NCBI GenBank assembly: GCA_003250275.1
Contig: QKGW01000180.1
Span: 1 to 11,070 of the forward strand
From: Alphaproteobacteria bacterium
GTDB taxonomy: Bacteria > Pseudomonadota > Alphaproteobacteria > Rhodospirillales > Rhodospirillaceae
DNA: 11,070 bases
Direction: 5' to 3'
The position numbers and the translations under genes are program-made. The notes beneath the pieces are model-generated. The model ran no database searches and had not been told where the DNA came from. It was given only the letters and a program-made list of their open reading frames with translations. This document shows, one piece after another, positions 1 to 8,253 of this stretch. How positions within the stretch are numbered: the first letter of the stretch is position 1; each line of letters begins with the position of its first letter.

Positions 1-1266
1 AAACCGCTGCCGCCCGGCATCGTGCGGCTGGTGATGGCGCTGAAGCTGATCTCGCTCGGCCACGGCGCTTCGGGGGTGCGGGTGGAAACCGCGCGCCTGC
101 TCGAGGCGATGCTCGCCACCGGCATCGTGCCGGTGATCCCGCGCCAGGGTTCGGTCGGCGCGTCGGGCGACCTCGCGCCGCTCGCGCACATGACCGCGGC
201 GATGATGGGCCATGGCGAGGCGTGGTTCGGCGAGGTGCGGATGCCCGCCGCCGCCGCGCTCGACAAGGCGGGGCTCAAGCCGGTCACGCTCGCGGCCAAG
301 GAAGGCCTCGCGCTGATCAACGGCACCCAGGTTTCGACCGCGCTCGCCCTCGCCGGGCTCTACCGCGCGCATAGGGCGCTGCGCGCCTCGCTGGTGGTCG
401 GCGCGCTCTCCACCGACGCGGCGATGGGCTCGTCCGCGCCGTTCCACCCCGAGATCCATGCCCTGCGCGGCCACCGGGGGCAGATCGACGTCGCCGCCGC
501 GCTGCGCGGCCTGCTCGAAGGCTCGGGCATCCGCGCCAGCCATATCGACGGCGACGCGCGGGTGCAGGATCCCTATTGCCTGCGCTGCCAGCCGCAGGTC
601 GGCGGCGCGTGTCTCGACCTGTTGCGGCAGGCGGGCCGGACCCTCGAAATCGAGGCCAACGCGGTGACCGACAATCCGCTCGTGCTCGCCGACGGCTCGG
701 TGCTCTCGGGCGGTAATTTCCACGCCGAGCCGGTCGCCTTCGCCGCCGACCAGATCGCCCTCGCGGTGTGCGAGATCGGCGCGATCGCGCAGCGCCGCAT
801 CGCCACCCTCGTCGACCCCGCGCTCAACTGCGGCCTGCCCGCGTTCCTCGCCAAGCGTCCGGGAATCAACTCGGGCCTGATGATCGCCGAGGTCACCTCG
901 GCGGCGCTGATGTCCGAGAACAAGCAGATGTCGCATCCCGCCTCGGTGGATTCGACGCCGACCTCCGCCAACCAGGAGGACCACGTCTCGATGGCGTGCC
1001 ACGGCGCGCGGCGGCTCCTGCGGATGACCCGCAACCTCTTCGTCATCCTCGGCATCGAGGCGCTGACCGGCGCGCAGGGCGTCGAGATGCGCGCGCCGCT
1101 CGCGACCTCGCCCGAGCTCTCGAACGCGATCGCCGCCTTGCGCCGCCGCGTGCCGACGCTTGACGACGACCGCTATATGGCCGACGACCTCAAGATCGCC
1201 GCCGACCTGATCGCCGACGGCGGCTTCGAGACCGTCGTCTCCCCCGCGCTGCTGCCCGATCTCTGA
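1..1266 (+). CDS. hutH: Histidine ammonia-lyase, 5'-truncated by window edge
   Basis: HutH removes ammonia from L-histidine to give trans-urocanate, the first step of histidine degradation, in the cytoplasm. The frame is open from base 1 (first visible residues KPLPPGIVRL), so the true start is upstream. The visible 421 residues compare with about 510 in the family, so roughly 90-100 N-terminal residues are missing. The Ala-Ser-Gly triplet that cyclises into the MIO electrophile is at 160-168, inside GSVGASGDLAPLAH, the family signature. The SLRC-like segment YCLRCQPQVGGA and the C-terminal block SENKQMSHPAS...TSANQEDHVSM are also typical of histidine lyases. HutU follows 10 nt after the stop, which supports histidine rather than phenylalanine or tyrosine as substrate. 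The substrate-selecting residues near the N-terminus lie outside the window, so they cannot be checked. The gene ends with TGA at 1264-1266. Confidence 0.96.
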   Translation, partial: KPLPPGIVRLVMALKLISLGHGASGVRVETARLLEAMLATGIVPVIPRQGSVGASGDLAPLAHMTAAMMGHGEAWFGEVRMPAAAALDKAGLKPVTLAAKEGLALINGTQVSTALALAGLYRAHRALRASLVVGALSTDAAMGSSAPFHPEIHALRGHRGQIDVAAALRGLLEGSGIRASHIDGDARVQDPYCLRCQPQVGGACLDLLRQAGRTLEIEANAVTDNPLVLADGSVLSGGNFHAEPVAFAADQIALAVCEIGAIAQRRIATLVDPALNCGLPAFLAKRPGINSGLMIAEVTSAALMSENKQMSHPASVDSTPTSANQEDHVSMACHGARRLLRMTRNLFVILGIEALTGAQGVEMRAPLATSPELSNAIAALRRRVPTLDDDRYMADDLKIAADLIADGGFETVVSPALLPDL

Positions 1267-1276
1267 GGACGTCCCC

Positions 1277-2947
1277 ATGACCGATCCGCGCCACAACCTC
1301 CGCACCGTCCGCGCGCCGCGCGGCCCCGAACTCAACGCCAAGAGCTGGCTGACCGAGGCGCCGCTCCGGATGCTGATGAACAACCTCGACCCGGAGGTCG
1401 CCGAGAACCCGCACGAACTCGTGGTCTACGGCGGCATCGGCCGCGCCGCGCGCACCTGGGACGACTTCGACCGCATCGTCGAGACGCTCAAGCGCCTCGA
1501 CGATGACGAGACTCTGCTGGTGCAATCGGGCAAGCCGGTCGGGGTGTTCCGCACCCATGCCGACGCGCCGCGCGTGCTGATCGCCAATTCCAACCTGGTG
1601 CCGCGCTGGGCGACCTGGGACCACTTCCACGAACTCGACCGCAAGGGCCTGATGATGTACGGCCAGATGACCGCCGGGTCGTGGATCTACATCGGCACCC
1701 AGGGGATCGTGCAGGGCACCTACGAGACCTTCGTCGAAGCCGGGCGGCGGCACTACGGCGGCAGCCTCAAGGGCAAGTGGATCCTCACCGCCGGGCTCGG
1801 CGGCATGGGCGGCGCGCAGCCGCTCGCGGCGGTGATGGCGGGGGCGTGCTGCCTCGCGGTCGAGTGCAACACCGACAGCATCGACTTCCGCCTGCGCACC
1901 CGCTATCTCGACGCCCGCACCGAGAGCCTCGACGAGGCGCTCGCGATGATCGCGCGCTGGACCGGGGCGGGGGAGGCGAAGTCGGTTGGCCTGCTCGGCA
2001 ACGCCGCCGAGGTGCTGCCCGAGCTGGCGCGGCGCGGCGTCCGCCCCGATCTCCTCACCGACCAGACCTCCGCCCACGACCCGATCAACGGCTACCTGCC
2101 GAAGGGCTGGACGATGTCCGACTGGCGCGACAAGCGCGAGACCGCGCCGAAGGCGGTGGAGGCCGCCGCGCGTGCGTCGATGAAGGAGCACGTCGCGGCG
2201 ATGCTCGCCTTCGCCGAGGCCGGGGTGCCGACCTTCGACTACGGCAACAACATCCGCCAGATGGCGTTCGAGGAAGGGCTCGCGAACGCCTTCGCCTTTC
2301 CCGGTTTCGTGCCCGCCTACATCCGGCCGCTGTTCTGCCGCGGCGTCGGGCCGTTCCGATGGGCGGCGCTCTCGGGCGACCCGGAGGACATCTACCGCAC
2401 CGACGAAAAGGTGAAGGAGCTGATTCCCGACGATCCGCATCTCCACACCTGGCTCGACATGGCGAAGGAGCGGATCTGCTTCCAGGGGCTGCCCTCGCGG
2501 ATCTGTTGGGTCGGCCTCGGCGACCGCCACCGCCTCGGCCTCGCGTTCAACGAGATGGTGGCGAAGGGTGAACTCAAGGCGCCGATCGTGATCGGGCGCG
2601 ACCACCTCGATTCCGGCTCGGTCGCCTCGCCCAACCGCGAGACCGAGGCGATGAAGGACGGCTCCGACGCGGTTTCCGACTGGCCGCTTCTCAACGCGCT
2701 CCTCAACGTTGCCTCGGGCGCGACGTGGGTGTCGCTGCACCACGGCGGCGGCGTCGGCATGGGCTTCTCGCAGCACGCCGGCATGGTGATCTGCTGCGAC
2801 GGCAGCGACGACGCGGCACGGCGCATCGGGCGGGTGCTGTGGAACGACCCCGCGACCGGGGTGATGCGCCACGCCGACGCGGGGTACGACGAGGCCCTCG
2901 CCTGCGCGCGGGAGAAGGGCCTCGACCTGCCGGGGATTCTGCGGTGA
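1277..2947 (+). CDS. hutU: Urocanate hydratase (urocanase)
   Basis: HutU hydrates urocanate to 4-imidazolone-5-propionate, using tightly bound NAD+ as an electrophile, in the cytoplasm. The protein is 556 residues, the usual length for the family. Visible hallmarks are the N-terminal LNNLDPEV-like block, the NAD-binding glycine-rich loop GLGGMGGAQ (residues 173-181), TDQTSAHDP (about 261-269), DYGNNIRQMA (about 321-330) and the active-site signature FQGLPSRICWVGLGDR, whose cysteine is residue 410. This is the same number as the catalytic-region Cys410 known from the Pseudomonas putida enzyme. The ATG at 1277 lies 10 nt after the hutH stop; a TGAGGA stretch overlapping that stop can serve as ribosome-binding site. 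The 3' end shares one base with the hutD start, so co-transcription and translational coupling with both neighbours are likely. Nothing appears broken or unusual. Confidence 0.98.
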   Translation: MTDPRHNLRTVRAPRGPELNAKSWLTEAPLRMLMNNLDPEVAENPHELVVYGGIGRAARTWDDFDRIVETLKRLDDDETLLVQSGKPVGVFRTHADAPRVLIANSNLVPRWATWDHFHELDRKGLMMYGQMTAGSWIYIGTQGIVQGTYETFVEAGRRHYGGSLKGKWILTAGLGGMGGAQPLAAVMAGACCLAVECNTDSIDFRLRTRYLDARTESLDEALAMIARWTGAGEAKSVGLLGNAAEVLPELARRGVRPDLLTDQTSAHDPINGYLPKGWTMSDWRDKRETAPKAVEAAARASMKEHVAAMLAFAEAGVPTFDYGNNIRQMAFEEGLANAFAFPGFVPAYIRPLFCRGVGPFRWAALSGDPEDIYRTDEKVKELIPDDPHLHTWLDMAKERICFQGLPSRICWVGLGDRHRLGLAFNEMVAKGELKAPIVIGRDHLDSGSVASPNRETEAMKDGSDAVSDWPLLNALLNVASGATWVSLHHGGGVGMGFSQHAGMVICCDGSDDAARRIGRVLWNDPATGVMRHADAGYDEALACAREKGLDLPGILR

Positions 2948-3504
2948 TGCGGGTGCTTCGCGCCGCCGCGCACCGCCGGATGCCGTGGAAGAACGGCCGG
3001 GGCGAGACCGTCGAGGTGGCGGTGTTCCCCGAGGGATCGGATCTTGAAGGCTTCGACTGGCGGGTGAGCATGGCCGGGGTGGTGGAGGATGGGCAGTTTT
3101 CCATCTTTCCCGGCATCGATCGCGGCTTCGCGGTTCTCGAAGGCGCGGGGATTGCGCTCGCCGTCGGCGGCGCGCCGGAGGCGGAAATCCGCCCCGGCGA
3201 TGCGCCGTTCTTCTTTTCCGCCGACGAGCCCGCCGCGGCGCGGCTGCTCGGCGGGCCGATCACCGATCTCAACGTGATGACCCGGCGCGGGCGTTTCGCT
3301 CAGGCGATCGTGCGCGCCGAGCTGGCCGCGGGGCAGCGCCTCGATCTTCCCGAATCGGGCGGGCTCCTGCTCTGCCAGACCGGCGAGATCGCGGTCGCGG
3401 GCGAGGTTCTCGGGCCGCTCGACGCGCTCCTCTTCGACGCTCCGGCGACGCTCCGCGCGCTTGCCCCGAGCGTTGCCTTCGCGATCGCGCTGCGGCGGCT
3501 TTGA
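2947..3504 (+). CDS. hutD: HutD/Ves family cupin, histidine-utilisation accessory protein
   Basis: The 185-residue product matches the HutD/Ves family: PWKNGRGET (residues 13-21), FDWRVSMA (about 36-43), GQFSIFPGIDR (about 49-59), a double-stranded beta-helix (cupin) pattern, and LNVMTRRG (about 108-115). HutD is not an enzyme of the main route. In pseudomonads it has been proposed to limit hut expression or pathway flux, possibly by binding a pathway intermediate. The ATG at 2947-2949 shares its A with the hutU TGA (2945-2947), a TGATG coupling junction. The open frame extends further upstream into hutU, but the family N-terminus begins near this ATG, so I chose it. It is the last gene of the visible hut block and is followed by a small hairpin. 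Confidence 0.92.
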   Translation: MRVLRAAAHRRMPWKNGRGETVEVAVFPEGSDLEGFDWRVSMAGVVEDGQFSIFPGIDRGFAVLEGAGIALAVGGAPEAEIRPGDAPFFFSADEPAAARLLGGPITDLNVMTRRGRFAQAIVRAELAAGQRLDLPESGGLLLCQTGEIAVAGEVLGPLDALLFDAPATLRALAPSVAFAIALRRL

Positions 3505-3523
3505 TCCGGCTTCGGGGCCGGAT
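3504..3523 (+). terminator. Weak hairpin at the hutD stop codon
   Basis: An inverted repeat ATCCGGC (3504-3510) / GCCGGAT (3517-3523) forms a 7-bp stem with a 6-nt loop and begins at the last base of the hutD stop codon. No T-run follows (TACGTATAGAC), so it is not a clear intrinsic terminator. It may partly terminate transcription or protect the 3' end of the hut transcript. Confidence 0.35.
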
Positions 3524-3524
3524 T

Positions 3525-3536
3525 ACGTATAGACAA
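3525..3536. promoter_or_regulatory. Candidate HutC-like operator upstream of the ABC transporter genes
   Basis: The minus strand reads TTGTCTATACGT. The HutC repressor of pseudomonads is known to bind a palindrome with core TGTA-N2-TACA. The core here, TGTC-TA-TACG, matches 6 of 8 positions with the right spacing. It overlaps the proposed -35 element of the downstream promoter, a suitable place for a repressor. With two mismatches in a short motif this could be chance, and the organism's own HutC consensus is unknown. Confidence 0.25.
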
Positions 3537-3559
3537 AATCCCTTTCGCGCAGGTATGCT
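3530..3559 (+). promoter_or_regulatory. Candidate sigma70-type promoter for the ABC transporter operon
   Basis: TAGACA (3530-3535, 5 of 6 matches to TTGACA) and TATGCT (3554-3559, 4 of 6 to TATAAT) are separated by 18 nt. The pair lies in the only AT-richer intergenic gap of the window, upstream of the binding-protein gene. A start near 3566 would leave a leader of about 53 nt before the ATG at 3619. Found by eye only. Confidence 0.35.
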
Positions 3560-3603
3560 GCCGCAATAAAAGGCAGTCGCGTTCGTTGCTCCGAAATGAA
3601 GCA

Positions 3604-3611
3604 AAAAGGGA
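3604..3611 (+). promoter_or_regulatory. Ribosome-binding site that fixes the binding-protein start
   Basis: AAAAGGGA ends 7 nt before the ATG at 3619. It favours this start over the in-frame ATG at 3586, which would add a charged 11-residue extension (MLRNEAKRDRL) in front of a normal signal peptide. Confidence 0.65.
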
Positions 3612-3618
3612 TCGGCTC

Positions 3619-4557
3619 ATGAACAAGGGATGGTATCTCGCGGCCGCGGTTGCGGCGTTTTCCGTGTCCGCCGAGGCGGCGACCCCGGTATCCATCGGCA
3701 TCTCCGGCTGGACCGGATTCGCGCCGCTCACGCTCGCCAAGGAGGCGGGCATTTTCGAGAAGAACGGCCTCGACGTGACGATCAAGAAGATCCCGCAGGC
3801 GAGCCGCCACCTCGCGCTCGCGTCGGGCGACATCCAGTGCGCCGCGACCACCGTGGAAACCTGGGTCGTCTGGAACGCCAACGGCGTGCCTGCCAAGCAG
3901 ATCTTCCAGATGGACAAGTCCTACGGCGCCGATGGCCTGGTGGTGCGCCCCGGCGTCGCCAAGGTCGCCGACCTCAAGGGCAAGTCGGTGGCGGCTTCCG
4001 CGCCCGGCACCTCGCCCTACTTCTTCCTCGCCTGGATCCTCAAGGAGAATGGCCTGACGCTCAAGGACGTGAAGGTGGTGAACATGGAGCCGGGCCCCGC
4101 CGCCCAGGCGTTCGTCGCCGGGCAGAACGACGCGGCGATGACCTACGAGCCCTACCTCTCGACCGTGCGCGGCGCGCCCGACAAGGGCAAGATCCTCGCC
4201 ACCACGCTCGACTATCCGGCGGTGATGGACACCTTCGGCTGCACGCCGAAGTTCCTCAAGGACAACCCCAAGGCCGCCAAGGCGTTCGCCGAGAGCTACT
4301 TCCAGGCGCTCGAGATGATCAAGGCCGACGAGATGAAGGCCTACGAGATCATGGGCAAGGACGTGAAGCAGACGCCCGAGAAGTTCGGCGCGTCCGCGAG
4401 CCACCTGAAGTGGCAGGACCGCGCCGCGAACAAGGCCTTCTTCGCCGGCGAGTTCAAGACCTTCTCGGCCAAGGCGGCGGCGCTGCTCGTCGAGATCGGC
4501 ATCATCAAGGCGACGCCGGACCTCGACACCCTCGCCGACACCTCGTTCATCCAGTGA
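3619..4557 (+). CDS. ABC transporter substrate-binding protein, NitT/TauT (SsuA/TauA, NMT1-like) type
   Basis: The 312-residue product is the periplasmic ligand-binding component of an ABC importer. From the ATG at 3619 it starts with a signal peptide: MNK, a hydrophobic core, then AEA before ATPVSIG, giving probable cleavage after residue 20. The mature part has the family pattern: GWTGFAPLTLAKEAGIFEKN near the N-terminus, LASGDIQCAATT, a lobe-crossing DLKGKSVAASAPGTSPYFFLAWIL block, and VAGQNDAAMTYEPYL. These fit the NMT1/THI5-like, SsuA/TauA fold that binds nitrate, sulfonates, taurine, pyrimidine precursors and other small ligands. The specific ligand cannot be read from sequence. The neighbouring hut genes suggest histidine, urocanate or a related imidazole or amino acid, but this is weak inference. 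It is followed by a strong hairpin that could raise its expression relative to the permease. Confidence 0.9.
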   Translation: MNKGWYLAAAVAAFSVSAEAATPVSIGISGWTGFAPLTLAKEAGIFEKNGLDVTIKKIPQASRHLALASGDIQCAATTVETWVVWNANGVPAKQIFQMDKSYGADGLVVRPGVAKVADLKGKSVAASAPGTSPYFFLAWILKENGLTLKDVKVVNMEPGPAAQAFVAGQNDAAMTYEPYLSTVRGAPDKGKILATTLDYPAVMDTFGCTPKFLKDNPKAAKAFAESYFQALEMIKADEMKAYEIMGKDVKQTPEKFGASASHLKWQDRAANKAFFAGEFKTFSAKAAALLVEIGIIKATPDLDTLADTSFIQ

Positions 4558-4564
4558 TCCGGCA

Positions 4565-4587
4565 GCCGGGGCGGGTTCCGCCCCGGC
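4565..4587 (+). terminator. Strong intercistronic GC hairpin between binding protein and permease
   Basis: GCCGGGGCGG (4565-4574) pairs with CCGCCCCGGC (4578-4587), a perfect 10-bp stem with a 3-nt GTT loop, 7 nt after the binding-protein stop. There is no T-run after it (GTCTTCCGAGG) and the permease start is only 18 nt further on. It is therefore better read as an mRNA-stabilising or partly attenuating element, as known for other binding-protein-dependent transport operons, than as a full terminator. Confidence 0.55.
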
Positions 4588-4605
4588 GTCTTCCGAGGAG
4601 TTGCG

Positions 4606-5375
4606 ATGCAGCCGCTTGAACCGATCGCACGCCGATCCCGCCTGCTGCTCGGGATCCTGTTCTTCGTGCTGTTCTTTTCCGCCTGGGGCATCGCGACCTT
4701 CGGCGGGTTCGTGTCCCCCACCTTCCTCGCCGATCCGGCGACGATGCTGAAGGACGGCATCTACCTCCTCACCCATCAGGACTTCCTCGTCGACATCGGC
4801 GTGACGATCTGGCGCGTCGTCGGCGGGTTCGTGATGGCGGCGGCGGTGGGGGTGCCGCTCGGCATCGCGATGGGGGCGTACAAGCCGGTCGAGGCACTGC
4901 TCGAACCCTTCGTCTCGTTCGCCCGCTATCTGCCCGCCTCGGCGTTCGTGCCGCTCCTGATCCTGTGGGCGGGCATCGGCGAGCTGCAAAAGCTCCTGGT
5001 GATCTTCATCGGCTCGGTGTTCCAAATCATCCTGATGGTCGCGGTGTGCGTCGCCGCGACCCGGCGCGATCTCGTCGAGGCCGCCTACACCCTCGGGGCC
5101 GACAATTCCGGCATCGTCCGCCGCGTGCTGATCCCCGCCAACGCCCCCGACATCGCCGAGACCCTGCGCCTCGTGCTCGGCTGGGCGTGGACCTACGTGA
5201 TCGTCGCCGAGTTGATCGGCGCGTCCTCGGGCATCGGCTACATGATCATCAACAGCCAGGCGCTGATGGCGACCGGGCAGATCATCTTCGGCATCATCGT
5301 CATCGGTCTGATCGGGCTGGTCTCGGATCTCGCCTTCAAGGCGCTCAACCGCCGCCTGTTCGCCTGGAGGCTGGC

Positions 5376-5379
<4 letters not shown>
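4606..5379 (+). CDS. ABC transporter permease, NitT/TauT (SsuC/TauC) type
   Basis: The 257-residue product is the inner-membrane channel subunit of the importer. About six hydrophobic segments are visible, near residues 12-30, 67-92, 107-124, 127-150, 188-205 and 226-246. The cytoplasmic coupling (EAA) loop that docks on the ATPase reads EAAYTLGADNSGIVRRVLIP (residues 158-177), with the conserved glycine. The segment FARYLPASAFVPLLILWAGIGE is typical of SsuC/TauC-like permeases of the BPD_transp_1 family. The ATG at 4606 has a good GAGGAG site at 4595-4600. The 3' end overlaps the ATPase start by 4 nt (ATGA), showing translational coupling. It most likely works as a homodimer with the flanking gene products. 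Confidence 0.93.
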
Positions 5380-6151
<772 letters not shown>

Positions 6152-6161
<10 letters not shown>

Positions 6162-7291
6162 CAGGGCCCCTCGATCAGGGGATGGGCGTCGACGAACGCC
6201 TCGTCCACCGCGATGCCGTGGCCCGGCGCTTCGAGCGGGCGCACGCAGCCCTGTTCGTCGAGCGCGTCGGCGGTGCCGCCGATGTGGTCGCGGAAGGGGT
6301 TGTGCTTCGCCACGTCGGCCTCGTAGTAGCCCGGCATGTCGACTGAGGCGAGGGCGTGGATCGACACCGCCATGTTGATGCCGGTGGCCGAGGTGTGCGG
6401 GTTGAACGAGAGCTTCCACGCCGAGCACATCGCGGCGATGCGCATCCCCTCGGTGACGCCGCCGGTCTTCGAGAGATCGGGCTGGGCGTAGCGCACCGCG
6501 CCGTCCTCGATCATCCGGGTGAACTCGAAGCGGGTGTAGTGGTTTTCGCCCGCCGCGAGCGGAACGCTGGTCTTGGCCGCGGCCTCGGCGTAGAGGCCGT
6601 GGTCGTGCGGCGGGAAGGGCTCCTCCAGCCAGCCGATGGTGCACGCCTCGAACGCGGGCGCGACGCGGCGGAAGTCGTCGATCGAGTAGTTGGTGTTGGC
6701 GTCGACGAGGATGTCGATGTCCGGCCCGACCGCGTCGCGCACCGCCTCGACACGCGCGACGTCGCGCGCCGGGGTGTCGCCGCAGCGCAGCTTGAGCGCG
6801 CGATAGCCTCGCGCGACGTAGGCGAGCGCCTCCTCGGCGAGCGCCTCGGGCGCCTGCCAGCCGAGCGAGATCCCTCCGGCGTAGGCCTTCACCGGGTTGG
6901 GGCCGCCGCCGAGCAGGCGGTAGAGCGGCATTCCCGCCGCCTTGGCGCGGATGTCCCACAGCGCGATGTCGAGCCCCGAGAGCGCGAGCGCGGCGGCGGC
7001 GCCCATGCCGTGGCTGGAAAGCTGCATCTTGTAGACCCGCTTCCACACCGAAACCACGTCGAGCGCGTCCATCCCGAGCACGAGTTCCGAAAGCGTGGTG
7101 TCGATCAGTTTGGCGATCGCGCCGGGGCAGCGCCCGTGGTGCGCCTCGCCCCAGCCGACTAGGCCCTCGTCGGTGACGACCTTGACCAGCACCGCGTCGC
7201 GCTTGACCGCGCGGCCGATGCCGAGCGTGACGTTCTGCCCTTCGGGCACGCGGTAGGAGACCGGCTTGGCGGCGATCGCGGCGATTTTCAT
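6152..7291 (-). CDS. Mandelate racemase/muconate lactonizing enzyme family protein B (probable acid-sugar dehydratase, KxR variant)
   Basis: The 379-residue protein belongs to the mandelate racemase (MR) subgroup of the enolase superfamily: an N-terminal capping domain (about 1-125) followed by a modified TIM barrel. Mg2+ ligands are visible as Asp197 (VDANT), the Glu pair 223-224 (LEEPF) and Glu249 (GENHY). The general-acid/base dyad is Asp272 (QPDLSKTGG) and His299 (NPHTSATG), with a conserved Glu near 324 (YYEADV). At the barrel strand that usually carries KxK, the sequence is Lys167-Leu-Arg169, so the second lysine is replaced by arginine. Such enzymes abstract the proton alpha to a carboxylate and usually dehydrate sugar acids or racemise 2-hydroxy acids; the substrate is unknown. 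Its ATG overlaps the dehydrogenase stop by 4 nt, and it is the last gene of the minus-strand operon. Confidence 0.9.
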
Positions 7292-8253
7292 GGTCTTTGT
7301 CCCAGTTGGTCGCGGTTGACGAAATTCTTCGGCGGTTCCCCTCGGAGGATGCGCGCCATCTCCTCCGCCGCGCCGACCGACATCGCGTGCATACTGGTGG
7401 TGGTGATCGCGGCGACGTGGGGGGTGAGCAGCAGGCGGTTCGAGGCGAGCAGCGGGCTCTCGGGCGGCAGCGGGTGGGTGTCGTAGACGTCGAACGCCGC
7501 GCCCGCGAGGCGTCCGGCGTCGACCGCGGCGAGCACTGCCATCGCATCGACGATCGGGCCGCGCGCCATGTTGATCAGCACCGCGGAGGGCTTCATCCGC
7601 GCGATCAGATCGGCGGAGACGAGGCCGCGGGTCTCCTCGGTGAGCGCGCAGGAGATCGCCACCGCGTCGGCGCGGTCGAAGAGGGTGGGGAGGTCGACCG
7701 CCTCGACCCCTTCGGGCATCGCGCGGTCGCCGCGGTCGGCGGCGATCACGGTCATGCCGAAGCCCTGGCCGATGCGCGCGACGCGGCTGCCGACCATGCC
7801 GAAGCCGACGATGCCCAAGGTGGTCCCGCCGATTTCCGACGTCGGGTTGGCGAGGGCACGCGCGGCGTCCCAGCCGTCGGCGCGGAGCGCGGCGTCGAGG
7901 CGGTAGAGCGGGCGGCGCAGGTGGGTGAGCGCGGTGAAGAAGTACTCCGCCACCGCCTGGGTGTTGCTGCCCGGCAGGTTGGCGACGATCACCCCGGCCC
8001 GGGTTGCGGCCTCGACCGGGATGAAGTCGAGGCCGACGCCGTGGCGCACCATCGCCTTCAAGTTCGGTGCGTGGTCGCAGATGTCCTCGGGCATCATCGC
8101 GCGGACGATGATCCCGACCGCATCCTTCGCCATCCGCCGCAACGTGTCGTGGCGCGCGTCGGGCGCGGTGACGAGGGTGGCGAGAGGTTCGAGGATCGCC
8201 ACCGCGTCGGGGTGGATCGGGTTGGTGAGCAGCACGATCGGTCGTTCAGCCAT
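7288..8253 (-). CDS. D-2-hydroxyacid dehydrogenase family protein with Glu-to-His at the catalytic position
   Basis: The 321-residue protein has the layout of NAD(P)-dependent D-isomer 2-hydroxyacid dehydrogenases (PGDH/glyoxylate reductase-like). It has a split substrate domain and a Rossmann domain with GFGMVG (residues 150-155) after LGIV. An Asp (173, VIAADRGDR) after the second strand suggests NAD preference. The substrate Arg is Arg231 (NMARGPIVD) and the catalytic His is His279 (LTPHVA). The residue that is normally Glu in the DVxxxEP block (Glu269 in E. coli SerA) is His260 here (DVYDTHPLP); the codon is CAC on the minus strand. Such enzymes interconvert 2-keto and 2-hydroxy acids in the cytoplasm. 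Substrate and direction are unknown. The gene has a strong TCCTCCC-complement ribosome-binding site (8259-8265) and starts 8 nt inside the FAH gene. Confidence 0.92.
   Translation of the reverse strand: MAERPIVLLTNPIHPDAVAILEPLATLVTAPDARHDTLRRMAKDAVGIIVRAMMPEDICDHAPNLKAMVRHGVGLDFIPVEAATRAGVIVANLPGSNTQAVAEYFFTALTHLRRPLYRLDAALRADGWDAARALANPTSEIGGTTLGIVGFGMVGSRVARIGQGFGMTVIAADRGDRAMPEGVEAVDLPTLFDRADAVAISCALTEETRGLVSADLIARMKPSAVLINMARGPIVDAMAVLAAVDAGRLAGAAFDVYDTHPLPPESPLLASNRLLLTPHVAAITTTSMHAMSVGAAEEMARILRGEPPKNFVNRDQLGQRP

Noticed and set aside
1190..2872. A long open frame (560 codons) antisense to hutU.
   Set aside because: Its translation is dominated by Arg, Ala, Gly, His and Val in low-complexity order with no domain, as expected for the shadow of a GC-rich gene; hutU on the plus strand has every family motif.
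3586..3618. An earlier in-frame ATG (3586) for the ABC binding protein.
   Set aside because: It would place charged residues ahead of the signal peptide and lacks a good ribosome-binding site; the ATG at 3619 has AAAAGGGA 7 nt upstream and starts a standard signal peptide.
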